From: Cryptomeria japonica
Taxonomy: Eukaryota > Streptophyta > Pinopsida > Cupressales > Cupressaceae
Direction of reading: 5' to 3'
Assembly: GCF_030272615.1 (NCBI RefSeq)
Contig: NC_081410.1
Span: 253,751,533 to 253,815,532, forward strand
DNA length: 64,000 bases
Positions 1 to 9,888 of the stretch are shown here, piece after piece; the first letter of the stretch is position 1, and each line of letters begins with the position of its first letter. The position numbers were made by a program, and so were the translations under genes. The notes under the pieces are model-generated. The model ran no database searches. It was given only the letters and a program-made list of their open reading frames with translations, and was not told the DNA's origin.

Positions 1-168
1 GGTAGTTGGACTGGGCTGACTAGGCATAGCAGCAGTATAACCCTTCTTTGTAACTTCCCAGACGTCTTTACCAATGCAATTTAAATGTGTCTCCATTCTG
101 ATCTTCCATATGCCATAGTTGGTTCCATCAAGTTTAGGACTGTCCTTCCTAAAATAATTAGTAGACAT
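1..168 (-). CDS. Copia-type gag, N-terminus only
   Basis: The reverse complement opens with ATG at 166-168 and stays open to the window edge for 56 codons. The protein begins MSTNYFRKDSPKLDG and continues TNYGIWKIRMETHLN. The spacing of the L-DG-NY--WK-RM signature matches the N-terminal gag region of plant Copia elements (DUF4219/UBN2 type). Gag forms the cytoplasmic virus-like particle that packages the element RNA. The start codon lies 43 bases downstream of the primer site, as expected for a retrotransposon leader. The zinc knuckle, protease, integrase and RT cannot be seen. No stop or frameshift is present in the visible part. The call rests on the motif plus the adjoining primer site and LTR. 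The exact Copia lineage cannot be decided from 56 residues. Confidence 0.85.
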   Translation of the reverse strand, partial: MSTNYFRKDSPKLDGTNYGIWKIRMETHLNCIGKDVWEVTKKGYTAAMPSQPSPTT

Positions 169-210
169 TGGATCTCCTCAAGTTGTTAAACTTCTGCAAA
201 AGAGGACTAA

Positions 211-222
211 GCTCTGATACCA
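211..222 (-). other. Primer binding site, tRNA-iMet type
   Basis: The minus strand reads TGGTATCAGAGC, the standard complement of the 3' end of plant initiator tRNA-Met, two bases inside the LTR edge. It primes minus-strand DNA synthesis. Confidence 0.9.
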
Positions 223-224
223 AT

Positions 225-1282
225 TGTTAGGTCCCGGAGACAACTGAGAGGGGGGGGGGGGGGTGAATCAGTTATCAACTAAATTCAAACCAAAAACAAC
301 TTAACCAACTTAATGTTTAATATCAGTAAACTAGTTAAGTATGTCGGTAGACAGTTTTAACAGTTAATTGCTATACCGGTAAAGATTGATGCATGAAAAA
401 TAAACACAAATTCATCCACAACACATAACACCAATATTTGTATGTGGAAACCCTGTAAGGGGAAAAACCATGGTAGGAAACCTTACCCACAATCAGATGA
501 TACTACTGCAGATAGTAAGTGTACATAAATGGGGTCTGCACATGCAGAAAGGCCAACAGCCTGGAGCTCACTGCTCAATCACAAAATGGGAGTCACACTA
601 ATTACAGTTGGATGGTTAAATCCAATAAGAATGTACTGCACAAAATAGCATCTTCATATGCTGGATTTAGTACTAGTGTAATGTTGATATGCTTCCACAA
701 AAACCTAGCTTCACCTTCAAATGATGTCTTCATGTATATCTCTGCTTAATCTCACATATACCTTCACACAATTCTTTTTGGCATTTCACATTTGATCTTA
801 CAAATAAGATCTTACATTTATACCATAACCTAAGACCAATTTTAGTAGGTCGGCTCTACAAGATAATATAATAAATTTTTTTTTACAAATAATATAATAT
901 CTGATGCAATAACTGATTGAACATGTTGGCTTTAAGCATTTACAACAATAATTAATCATCTCCATAGTGTGCCATGCTGATCTGGAAAAGATAAACCTGC
1001 TGGTGTAACCCTAGACCTATTTGTCAGTGAAAGCAAATATGCAAATATGAATATACCAATGAACAAAACTCCAGGACAAGATTTCCAAACGATGTCTTCA
1101 ATATTACCAAGTGTCTTCCATATAATTCTGAGTACTGGTGATCATTATATCCTGTCGGTGAACCATATACCAGTAACTGTGCAATATTTACTTGCTTGTC
1201 GGTGAATGCTGTTGGATCTCCAAAGTGCTAGTGTTTTAGTAGGTGTTGACATCAATGACAAAACCATACCAAAATACCAATA
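225..1282 (-). repeat. LTR of the minus-strand Copia-type element
   Basis: On the plus strand it starts TGTTAGGTCCC beside the primer site and ends near CCAATA, a decayed CCAACA. A run of 14 G at 250-263 corresponds to the C-rich motif near the 3' end of several LTRs in this window (compare 9849-9860 and 14069-14078). Positions 1243-1261 carry the reverse complement of the TCATTGATGTCAAC motif shared by six LTRs here. The outer boundary at 1282 is good to a few bases only. Confidence 0.75.
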
Positions 1283-3535
1283 GGGACTTAATAAGGTACT
1301 ATTTATTTTCTTGTTATCTTCGCTACAAGTTATTATACTACTCTATATGCAATGAATTTTTTCTCTATAGGTTGTGGATATGGACTCACCTATCAGACTA
1401 GAGATGATCCAACTCAAACTGGGTGAATTGGATCTAGATCTACTATTATGTTTGTCCTTACACTCACTTCTTTCTTCTGCCTTTTCATCACTTGGCTCTA
1501 GATCTAGAAATGGAAATGGACAAAGGGAATCATTCTACTCATGAAAAATAAACCTACTCCCATTTTTTTATGACTTTTATACCACCCATGTGACATGTTC
1601 TACCTCCTATCATGATGGTAAGAATCATTCGATCATCAGTGAGAGATACTAGTGCTATTGGATCTCCAAATTGAAGCTATATGACTATTGGATTTGCTAC
1701 TAAGATTGGTTTAGAGTGAAATATTTGAAATGAAAACTCAATCATTGAAATCATATTTGATATTTATTTTCACATCTATTAAAAATTATGGGTTCCATTT
1801 AAGGTTTGATTTGACCTCCTACCTACCAATGATATGATTTGATTCATAAATTAGATTCACTTGATTTGCATTTGTTGTAATGATGTAGAGTAACACTTTT
1901 GCCTATTTTTTGGTAAAATTTATTGGCAACGACAAAGGTTTCACGAGGCCTATTTATTGGAAGTTTAGTAGTGTGAGATAGGTTTAAGAGAAAACACCAC
2001 GCTATATAGCCTATTGGCTATCTATATTTGAAAAAAAAGTTGTAAAGATGTGTAAAATTTACAAGGAAAATTTTGGCAATTAGCAAAACTTGAAAACTAT
2101 TAAACTTTGAAGTGAATTTTAATAATTTAACATTGAACAATGAAAATGTTAAATTCAAAATTTATATTATATTTTAGATTTCATAATGGTGATTATAATG
2201 AGTACAATGATGATTACAAATGTTCAAAATAACAAAATGGAGTGAAGTGAGGCTTCTAATTATCTTTATAACTCTTTTATCAGTAGAAGTGTTGGACTCC
2301 AAGGGTCAAATTTATCCAAACTAATACCAACTAGTCCTATGTGTGTAATTGTAGTATTTTAACTCATTATTAGCTTTTTGTTTATTTGTGTTTGTGAGTT
2401 AAAATAAGGATTGGAGGATGTTTTCTAAGGTTTGTGGGGTTTAGGTGGGTCCCATTGGCCATCAAGGTTTAGCGTTTGGCATTAGAATAAAATTTTGAAA
2501 TGAACATTTTGTTGTTTGGATGAAAAAGATGCTTGGGTGTTCTTGAGATGAGAGACTCTTGGGTTTTCCTGAGATGATTGGGAGACTCATTGGTGCCCCT
2601 CAGGCATCCTTGCTATCTTAATGGCATCCCAACAAAGGTGGTGATATGATAGAGGAGGGGGGACATTTCTCCAAGTCCCCAAGTCTCAGAAATATCTTCA
2701 TCTCAAAAATGCAAAGTTATTTTTGGGAGGGGGAAGCATGATCACAAAACTTTATATGTGTGTGTGATCATTGATACCACATTTGATAGTCATTAGACTA
2801 TGAAAAGGAAGTAATGATCATGAACAAATTTAAACAACAAAGAACTCTAGAAAGTATATAGATAGTGCATGCCTAGATATTTTTTAACTCTTTACCAAGT
2901 GGTATTTAACACTATACCCATTATTAGCTAGGCATTCCATTATAAGGGGCTAAATCTAAATTATAGTTAAGTGCATATATGTTGTTTGAGTTTTGTAATG
3001 GTTAAATTTTCATATTTATGTTATATTTCATTTAGTTTTGTGTTTATTCTAAGGGAATTTTTTGATACATGTATATGAATTTGTTGGAAATATAAGTTGT
3101 CAATGATGTCAAACTTGGTTTTCTAGATGGAGTTTGGTCCTGATATGATCCTATATAGTTGTAGGTTTCTTTGTCTAGTATTTTGTGTTGTTGTTGAGTT
3201 TGATGCTTTGGTGTTGGTTGTGGAAAGTTCAATATGTAGGAAAGAGTTTTAAATAAATGCAGGAAAGAGTACTTAACATGTGCAGAAAACAATATTCATA
3301 TTTCTCATTGGTAGAATTCTTTTCATTCCTCCAGATGGTAAAGATTATGTTTTATGGGGTGCAGCAAATTGGTTGTTACTATTCTTTGACAATAAGGGTT
3401 TTTATTACATTGGTTTAGAAAGTCTTTGATGGTCTCTATATATGTTGAATCTTCTATTGCAATTTCATCACTAGTACAAAAACAACAATATATGACTAAA
3501 AAAATTACCAAAAAATATAGATAAATGACTAAATT

Positions 3536-3549
3536 TGATCACGTGATCA
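3536..3549. repeat. Perfect 14-bp palindrome containing CACGTG
   Basis: TGATCACGTGATCA is a perfect palindrome with a G-box core. A related imperfect copy, TGGTCATGTGACCA, follows about 45 bases on. Both are trailed by CACTGGT-GTTT, so the pair is a diverged direct duplication. Confidence 0.8.
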
Positions 3550-3578
3550 CTGGTAGTTTATTGTCAGTCATAAATCAA

Positions 3579-3692
3579 TTTGGTCATGTGACCACTGGTT
3601 GTTTTTATTGATCAATTTGGTCATCAATTTGGTCATTGATTTGGTCATTGATTTGGTCATTGTTTTGGTCATTGATTTGGTCATTGATTTGC
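3579..3692 (+). repeat. Minisatellite with a 14-bp unit
   Basis: About seven copies of a unit close to TTTGGTCATTGATT run in tandem, with single-base variants. The array starts just after the second palindrome copy, from whose TTTGGTCAT segment it may have grown. Confidence 0.85.
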
Positions 3693-3749
3693 AAGATGCT
3701 CAAAGATGAGATGGGTAGAATGATAAAAAGATATTACCAAAGAGTCTTG

Positions 3750-3970
3750 AGAAAGCCAAGAGAGTTGCAAAAGATTATTGTGAGAGCTTGAGAGTGTTGT
3801 AGCAAACTAGAGACTATTGTAGCAAGTGAGAGATAGTAAGAGAAACTTGTGAGAGCCATGAGAACAAGAAAGATTGTATGGAGGAACTAGAGAGATTGAA
3901 AGAAGAGAGAAAAGGAGGGAAAAAGAAGGTTAGCAAGTCATTTCAGAAGATTATGATTCATTTCCACCAA
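3750..3970 (+). pseudogene. Purine-rich degraded reading frame, possible coiled coil
   Basis: A frame from about 3750 reads as highly charged, Glu/Lys/Arg-rich peptide with regularly spaced Cys. Segments include KRVAKDYCESLRVL and MEELERLKEERKGGKKK, broken by TAG and TGA stops. The composition fits a helical coiled coil, but purine-rich DNA gives such peptides by chance, so this may not be a gene. No known family is recognised. Confidence 0.25.
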
Positions 3971-4046
3971 CCGAGATAGGTGACAAGTGTTAAAATGTGA
4001 AAAATTGATATTTGAACATTAAGATGTTGTAGGATGAATGCGTAGC

Positions 4047-4062
4047 ACGTGGATGTCCACGT
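4047..4062. repeat. 16-bp inverted repeat with G-box halves
   Basis: ACGTGGA and TCCACGT flank a two-base centre (TG). Both arms contain ACGT cores of the bZIP-binding type. No gene close by shows that it is a working site. Confidence 0.5.
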
Positions 4063-4373
4063 AGTGCGCTAGTGTCTAGACAAATCACACTCAAAGAAAA
4101 CAAGTGGCAAGAGAGACATGCAGCTAACATGAAACAAAACCTAAAAGATAGATGTTGAAAGGTGTCTTCAGCATCTTGAGGGGAAAAAGGTTGATTCAAG
4201 GGCTGAAATGAGCCTACTCAAATACTAGGGGAATGGACATTAAAGTGGCTACAAAATTGTAGGTGGAATTGCAAAGGGGTATACAATTTTTTACTCTATA
4301 ATATTAAATGGTATTAATATGTCTACTGTTGGGGTTCTCATTAGTCATCTTTCCTTAGTTTTTGGTTTTTTCC

Positions 4374-4402
4374 TTATGTACTTTCAGGCTGAAAGTACAT
4401 AA
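4374..4402. repeat. Perfect hairpin with 13-bp arms
   Basis: TTATGTACTTTCA and its exact complement TGAAAGTACATAA are separated by three bases (GGC). The hairpin lies immediately upstream of a TATAAATA box and the degraded ORF at 4433, which makes it the clearest promoter-like arrangement in the first 5 kb. Confidence 0.85.
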
Positions 4403-4405
4403 AAC

Positions 4406-4413
4406 TATAAATA
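4406..4413 (+). promoter_or_regulatory. Possible TATA box
   Basis: TATAAATA stands 27 bases before the ATG at 4433 and 43 before the in-frame ATG at 4448, directly after the perfect hairpin. The sequence matches a plant TATA box. Activity is only inferred. Confidence 0.4.
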
Positions 4414-4432
4414 CCCCCACCATGCGAGGGAG

Positions 4433-4823
4433 ATGCACCTCTCAAATATGGAGGAATATTGTGTCTTTACCACAATCTCTCCAACTGTTGGCATGATTGT
4501 CACTTCTCTTTGGGAAAATAGGGTTAGTTTTGGAGATGAAATCACAATGACAAATCTATTTACCAGCAAATTTTTTGTGACTCTACTTGGCATAAAAAAG
4601 TTTGGTGCATTTTATTCTCTATAAATCTAAAGATGCCTTCCTTGGAATGAAGGTTGGAAACTCTATTTGAAAAGGAAAATCAAAGCAATTGTTTGGTATA
4701 AAAGAATTGAATCAGAAAGTGAAAGTGATAGTGACAATGGAGATCTTTCTTTTTCAAACCACTCTTCTCAAAGAAATTAGATTCTTGATGATCCCAAGCA
4801 AGTTGAATTATTAAGGAACTTCT
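4433..4823 (+). pseudogene. Unidentified degraded ORF, 5' part, split by the 5 kb element
   Basis: One frame can be followed from ATG 4433 to the insertion point at 4823. The first 63 codons are open. After two stops near 4622 the same frame gives KLYLKRKIKAIVWYKRIE and then the acidic run ESESESDSDNGDL, and finally ILDDPKQVELLRNF. The host frame resumes at 9889 after the element. A TATA-like box and a perfect hairpin lie just upstream. I do not recognise the family. The Ser/Asp/Glu tract and the LDDPK motif, which recurs at 10114, point to a real old protein rather than a chance frame. It could be a remnant of a much older mobile element. Confidence 0.45.
4819..4823. other. Target site duplication, left copy (CTTCT)
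   Basis: CTTCT directly precedes the 5' LTR and is repeated exactly at 9884-9888 after the 3' LTR, which proves the borders of the 4824-9883 element. Confidence 0.95.
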
Positions 4824-5725
4824 TGTTGGGAATTGACACTCATCTAGTTTAGTTGTGTTGTCATTGATGTCAACACACATCATTATGGGTTGGACACTTA
4901 ACCGGTACTCATTGGTATTCATGATTAGGCAACCAACATTCAAGTCATCTAGCAGACAAGGGAAACCAGCAAACTAGGAACCAGTATATGAGGCCGACAT
5001 AGGTGATTGATCCAATAGGTTTATACAGCAACAATCAGTGGCATCGGTCATGAATTTTAATGTATTTATTTTTGTCTAGGTCGACATAAGGAATTCATAT
5101 GATTGGGAAGGATATTTAAGTCAGTCTGGCTAGGTTATTTTGGATATACATACAGAGAGAATAAATATATAGTGGTGTGATATTGTGTGAGCAATGTTGA
5201 TCGAATGAATGCAAATATAATATTTTATAGTTGGTCTTGGTTATTAGTTTAGAGGTTTGGGATGCAAAGTAAGTTACTGATAAAGGAGGACATAGTGAAA
5301 ACTGGTATAGATAGTGCTTGAACTAGAACTCATCCAACATTGTAGATGCATTCTCTGAGTTCAAAATTTTGTCTATAAACCAGGATTTGGTGTTTGTAGT
5401 TAGTGAGGCTCGTTTTGTGTTGAGCAGTGCTCTCTAGGTTGTTGGCCTTCCTGCATGTCAAAGCCCTTATTGTAATATTTATTCATTTGGATAGTGGATA
5501 GATATTGTGGGTCACCAATGCCACTGTAGTTTTTCCTCTTTGAGGTTTTCCACGTATAAATATTTGTGTTATGGTGTATGTTCTCATGGTTGCATCATTT
5601 CTACTTACTGTTATATTCTTTTATGGCTACCGGTTACTGAATTACTTTGTTAAAAAGGTTAAAATTGATCTCACTGGTAGAAAATTGATTCACACCCCTC
5701 CCCTCAGTGTTCTTGGATTCCAACA
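4824..5725 (+). repeat. 5' LTR
   Basis: It begins TGTTGGGAATTGACACTC and ends GGATTCCAACA. It aligns over its whole length with 8951-9883 but lacks about 30 bases, near 5082, that the 3' LTR has after its GTCTAGGCCAAC segment. The shared TCATTGATGTCAAC motif is at about 4861. Confidence 0.95.
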
Positions 5726-5727
5726 AT

Positions 5728-5739
5728 TGGTATCAGATC
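5728..5739 (+). other. Primer binding site, tRNA-iMet type with one mismatch
   Basis: TGGTATCAGATC starts two bases after the LTR. It differs from the usual TGGTATCAGAGC by one base. Confidence 0.85.
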
Positions 5740-5786
5740 CTGGTACCTTGGAGTAAGTTTAAAGGAAGATCCTGAATCCGGAATCC

Positions 5787-6912
5787 ATGGAGATGAGTAT
5801 GGAGAAACAACTTGAAGTAGCACTTGAAGATTATGATGGTGACAGGATAAAGAACTTGAAGTTGCAAGATGAGTTGAACTTTGCAAAGGATTTCATTCTT
5901 ATCTTACATGAGAGGCTGTCATCTGCTCAAGCTAGAAGGAAGGAAATTTTACAAAATTAGGATGATAAAGAAAAGAACGTCCTTAAAGAATAATGTCAGA
6001 AGTTGAGTCAAGAGAATAGTGTCATGAAGAATGAAATGAAAGCCCTAACTATGAGGATGTCCAAGGAGATTGAAGACTGGAAGAAGAATGTAGAAAACCT
6101 TGGCAAATCTCTAAAAGATAGATATGAGGAATGCATTAGGTTAGCACATGAGAGTGATATGTTGAAAATTAAGTTGGTGCAAACCCAGAATAATTAGCAG
6201 GAGTTGGAAAGATAGATAACAATCCTAAGGGGAGATATGAATACTGCAAATGAATACAAAGACAAGTTTAAGGACAGTTCTGAAAAGATTGATGAGCTAT
6301 TGAAGGATCAAAGGTGCAAGGGAGACACTAGAGGTCTTGGATTTGAGTATGGAGAAAGATTTGGCACTACAAATGAAGTTGAAGCAATCGATCAGAAGGA
6401 GAACCCACCTGTCAACCAGGACCAGAAATCACTAGTAAGGTAACCCAATGCACATAAATTCAATGGTAGATGTTTTGTTTGCAATAAATTTGGTCATATG
6501 GAAAGACATTGCAGAAATAGAGAAAATCAGGACAATAATGTAGATCCTGATCAGTGTTCAAATTGTAAGAAGTATGGTCATATGACATAAGATTGTAGAA
6601 TGAAAGTTTGGACATATGGCTAATCAATGTAGATCAAGGAATGATCAAGGATATAGTAAAGAAATTCAAAAAAATAATATCACTTGCTATGCATGCAACA
6701 AAATAGGACATATTGCTAAATTTTGCAGAAGCAAGAATAATCTGATAGGAAATGATAAGATAGGAAAATAGAAGGTTGATGATATCTAGAAGGAGAATGG
6801 GAAGAAATGGGTTAGGAAATCTGAAGATCAACCGATAGAGACAAACAACTCGGTTACTCAACCGATAGAGCAGAATGTTCTTGCACCGACAGGAAACTCA
6901 TCTAGTAACTAA
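5787..6912 (+). pseudogene. Gag-like protein: coiled coil plus four CCHC zinc knuckles
   Basis: The frame opens at ATG 5787. The first 215 or so codons are Glu/Lys-rich with a heptad look (for example MRMSKEIEDWKKNVENLGKS), typical of a coiled coil. A KGDTRGLGFEYGERFG segment follows. CCHC zinc knuckles lie at 6471-6512 (CFVCNKFGHMERHC), 6555-6596 (the Gln before its last Cys is now TAA) and 6685-6726 (CYACNKIGHIAKFC). A partial one at about 6604-6630 keeps KFGHMANQC. Knuckles bind nucleic acid, so the protein probably packages element RNA. Stops fall at 5958, 5991, 6195, 6216 and 6440, and one frameshift lies between knuckles two and three. The stop at 6912 ends the frame. A capsid-like CA domain is not obvious, so calling it gag is inference from the knuckles and position. 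Confidence 0.75.
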
Positions 6913-7304
6913 GTCATTAGCCTTAGGGGTAGGGGTAGGCAAATTAATGATAGATCTTGCATTACCCCTAGCAGCGGTCTGAAAGATTATTTTAGATCTT
7001 GGAGAAGTCAGTCTGAAGGTTTTATGATACTAAGAATATGGATTTTGAATCTGGTATGATAGGCCGACATGCATTTATGTCAATGTGAATTTAGGGTTTT
7101 CACATAATAAGAGGGAAATGTTGGTTCATTTCTAATTACATAGCATACAGAGTGAAGTAGAGCAAAGCAGAGTGATTTTAAGGCGATTCAAGGCAATCAA
7201 GAGAATTTTCAAGTGAATTTTAGTGCATTTAGAGAAGATTTTCAAGATCTTTCACCGACAAAGGTTGTGAGGTATTTCAGTTTCCATGCTATCTTTTGTT
7301 TGCA

Positions 7305-8733
7305 ATGGCTTCTGGATCAACTCCTGCTCTGGTAGGTTTGGATAGCCCTATTTTTGTTGACATCAAGGATCATCCACGCTCGGTTTTCAATAAATGCCCT
7401 TAGATTGTGAAGGTTGATGATTCAGTCGACATGTTTTCTAGGGTTCCAGACAAAGTTTTGTATATTGAAGATGTTCGTGCATATATCCACTACACTCTGG
7501 AGGATTTAGGTTCTGCTGAAATCAAAACAATATACATGACAAATCTGCTAGATAGGAAGGGATCGATGAAACTGGAATTCCAAATTCTAAAGGATCAGGG
7601 TTTCACAGACATTTTGGAGATGCTGAAATTTGAAGATGAAATGATCTGGTATGTGTTGAGTCATGTTCACAAGGAATCCATGTGGCTAGACTGACCTTAC
7701 AAAATCACCAAGGAGGCTATTTGTGCAATCAGCGGTTTGCCCCAAACTGGTCAGACTCCCGGAAAAGAAGAAAATATCTAACAATGAGGTGGAGAAGTTA
7801 ACTGGTGCAGCTTTTGACAACCTGTCAATGAGGATAAGCACTATTAGAGACAAAGTTGTTCAATTTGCAGTATGATCATTGGTTACAAGGTAACCCAATC
7901 AAACTGATTGAACTCTATTTCTAGTTCATGCATTTATTGTGCTCATAAGATGGTTAAATAAAATGATAGGTATGATCTCTATTACTAGATGTGTGAAGAG
8001 ATAATTTTAAACCTAGGGAAGATTAAGGGTAAGGAGAAAGGTGTTTTCCAGTATGGCAACCTTGTTGTTTGCTTTATGCTTTTCTTTCTGAATGAGTTAC
8101 CAGGATCTAGTAAAATACAATGGGCATTTGATATGCCGGTAGGGAAACAAATAAAAAATTCTATAAGAGGCTTGGGACAGGACAAAGAGAGGTGCAATGC
8201 AGCTAGGAAGGTCACCTGTGATAATATGATCACATCAAAAAATGTCAAGATGACAAAGAAACTAACAAAGATTGATGAGGCTCTTAATCAGTGTAGTTGT
8301 ATATATAGGTCTTTTACTAACACCAACAAACTTACAATTGACCTGGAGGTAAAAATAAAAGTGGCAAAGGTCTGGTTGGAACATCTTGGCTAAAATTTTT
8401 TATGGTACTCAGTCATTGACCAACGCTATTGATGGTCAAATTTTGGTTACAAAATCTGAGATATCAGCCTTGGAGAAAGATATGGATAGATTAATTCGAC
8501 ATGCAAGGTAATTGAGAGGATTGGTTAGTCCCCAATTGAACACTTTGTTACTTCATAAGTGGGAAAGTATAGAATTGATGGATAAACCCACACTAGCAGG
8601 CCTAACTGAAGAAGAAATTCATGCATACATTCTTAATGGGTTTGTATCTATTTTGGCAACATTGAAAATCAATTGGGATACTTACTTAGGATTTTTGAAG
8701 GGTGCTTACCTAGATATATTCAAGTACATCTAG
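7305..8733 (+). pseudogene. Accessory ORF of the conifer-type LTR element, possibly PMD-related
   Basis: It starts MASGSTPALVGLDSP at ATG 7305. Its frame continues through a TAG at 7400 and gives a folded-looking domain (EDVRAYIHYTLEDLG, MIWYVLSHVHKESMW), then PYKITKEAICAISGLP after a TGA. A second block (7989-8393) contains KGVFQYGNLVVCFMLFF and DMPVGKQIKN, and a third begins near 8512. At least two frameshifts and several stops break it. Alternating helical and hydrophobic segments with an ITKEAI--I-GLP motif recall the plant mobile domain type of transposon-borne proteins, but I cannot confirm that. The F-Y--L-----LFF stretch resembles segments in the ORFs at 35452-39092 and 59747-63834. 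It sits where an envelope-like or accessory gene sits in other LTR elements, between gag and the 3' LTR. Function unknown. Confidence 0.6.
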
Positions 8734-8784
8734 ATCCAGTAAACACATTTTGATTTCACTCTTTCATTCATTCACCCCAACCTT

Positions 8785-8950
8785 TGTCATTGATGTCAAA
8801 GGGGGAGTGGTTTTTGTGAAAAATGTTAAGGGACATAAGAAGTAATGTATAGCTTAGGGGGAGTAGGGTCAGTTTTGGGAGGAACTGGCACAACACTTCA
8901 GTAATCCATTTTTTCACATGAGTGTTGCCATCAATGTCAAAGGGGGATAT
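8785..8950 (+). promoter_or_regulatory. Polypurine tract, present twice
   Basis: GTCAAAGGGGGATAT (8936-8950) abuts the 3' LTR and is the polypurine tract that primes plus-strand DNA. A near copy, GTCAAAGGGGGAG, lies about 145 bases upstream (8795-8807) within TTTGTCATTGATGTCAAAG, so the tract appears duplicated. Confidence 0.8.
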
Positions 8951-9883
8951 TGTTGGCAATTGACACTCATCCAGTTTAGTTGTGCTATCATTGATGGCAA
9001 CACACATCATTTTGGGTTGGACACTTAACCAGTACTCACTGATATTCATGATTTGGCAACTGGAATTCAAGTCATCCAGTAGACAAGGGAAACCGACAAA
9101 CTAGGAATAGGTATATGAGGCCGACATAGGAGATTGATCCGGTAGGTTTACACGACAACAATCAGTGACATTGATCATGAAGTTTAATGTATTTATGTTT
9201 GTCTAGGCCAACATTTAAATAAATTGTAATATCTTTGTAAGCCAACATAAGGAATTCATATGATTGGGAAGGGTATTTAAGTCAGTTCGGCTAGGTTATT
9301 TTGGATATACGTATAGAGAGAATGAATATATAGTGGTGTGATATTGTGTGAGCAATGTTGATCGACTGAATGCAAATATAATATTCTATAGTCAGTCTTG
9401 GTTATCAGTTTAGAGGTTTAGGATGCAAAGTAAGTTACCAATATAGGAGGACATAGTGAAAACTAGTACAGACAGTGCTTGAACCGAAACTCATCCAACA
9501 TAGAAAATGCATTCTTTGAGTTAAGAATTTTGTTTGTAAACTAGGATTTGGTGTTTGTATTCAGTGAGGCTCCTTTTGTGTTGAGAAGTGCTCTCTAGGC
9601 TGTTGGCCTTCTTGTATGTGCAGGCCCCTATTGTAATATTTATTCATTTTGCCAGTGGATAGATATTGTGGGTCACCAATCCCATTGTAGTTTTTTCTCT
9701 TTGAGGTTTTTCATGTATAAATCTCTTATGGTGTATGTTCTTGTGGTTTCATCATTTCTACTTACTATTATATTCTTTTATGGTTACTAGTTATTGAATT
9801 ACTTTGTTAATAAAGTTAAAATTGATCTCACCAGTAGAACACTGATTCACCCCCCCCTCTCTCAGTGTTCTTGGATTCCAACA
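8951..9883 (+). repeat. 3' LTR
   Basis: It starts TGTTGGCAATTGACACTC after the polypurine tract and ends CCAACA before the duplication CTTCT. It matches 4824-5725 throughout, with many single-base differences, mostly transitions, and one extra stretch of about 30 bases near 9210-9245. Confidence 0.95.
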
Positions 9884-9888
9884 CTTCT
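9884..9888. other. Target site duplication, right copy (CTTCT)
   Basis: Exact copy of 4819-4823. Confidence 0.95.

Larger units (their letters stand above)
1..1282 (-). mobile_element. 5' end of a Ty1/copia-type LTR element, cut by the window start
   Basis: Read on the minus strand, this is an LTR (225-1282), a two-base gap, a tRNA-iMet type primer binding site (211-222) and the first 56 codons of a Copia-style gag (1-168). The rest of the element, including the second LTR, lies outside the window, so no target duplication can be tested. Intact order and an open gag start suggest a fairly young copy. Confidence 0.85.
1283..4373. other. Old non-coding sequence with small repeats
   Basis: I see no supportable gene. 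The stretch is AT-rich and holds a short hairpin-like GGGGAC/GTCCCC pair near 2658-2680, the palindrome at 3536-3549, a 14-bp minisatellite (3579-3692), a purine-rich charged reading frame (3750-3970) and a G-box-like inverted repeat (4047-4062). It is probably ancient transposon debris. Confidence 0.5.
4824..9883 (+). mobile_element. Complete non-autonomous LTR retrotransposon, 5,060 bp
   Basis: Two LTRs (902 and 933 bp) start TGTTGG and end CCAACA. They are flanked by the perfect duplication CTTCT and enclose a primer site, a zinc-knuckle gag-like ORF, a second accessory ORF and a polypurine tract. No protease, RT, RNase H or integrase can be found between 5726 and 8950, so it must have depended on another element for mobility. 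The LTRs differ at many sites, so the insertion is not recent. Confidence 0.92.

Noticed and set aside
211-222. tRNA gene fragment
   Set aside because: These 12-16 bp matches are retrotransposon primer binding sites, as their position beside LTRs shows.
2658-2684. Possible MITE or CACTA end (GGGGAC and GTCCCC pair)
   Set aside because: The arms are only six bases long and I found no terminal repeats or duplication around them.
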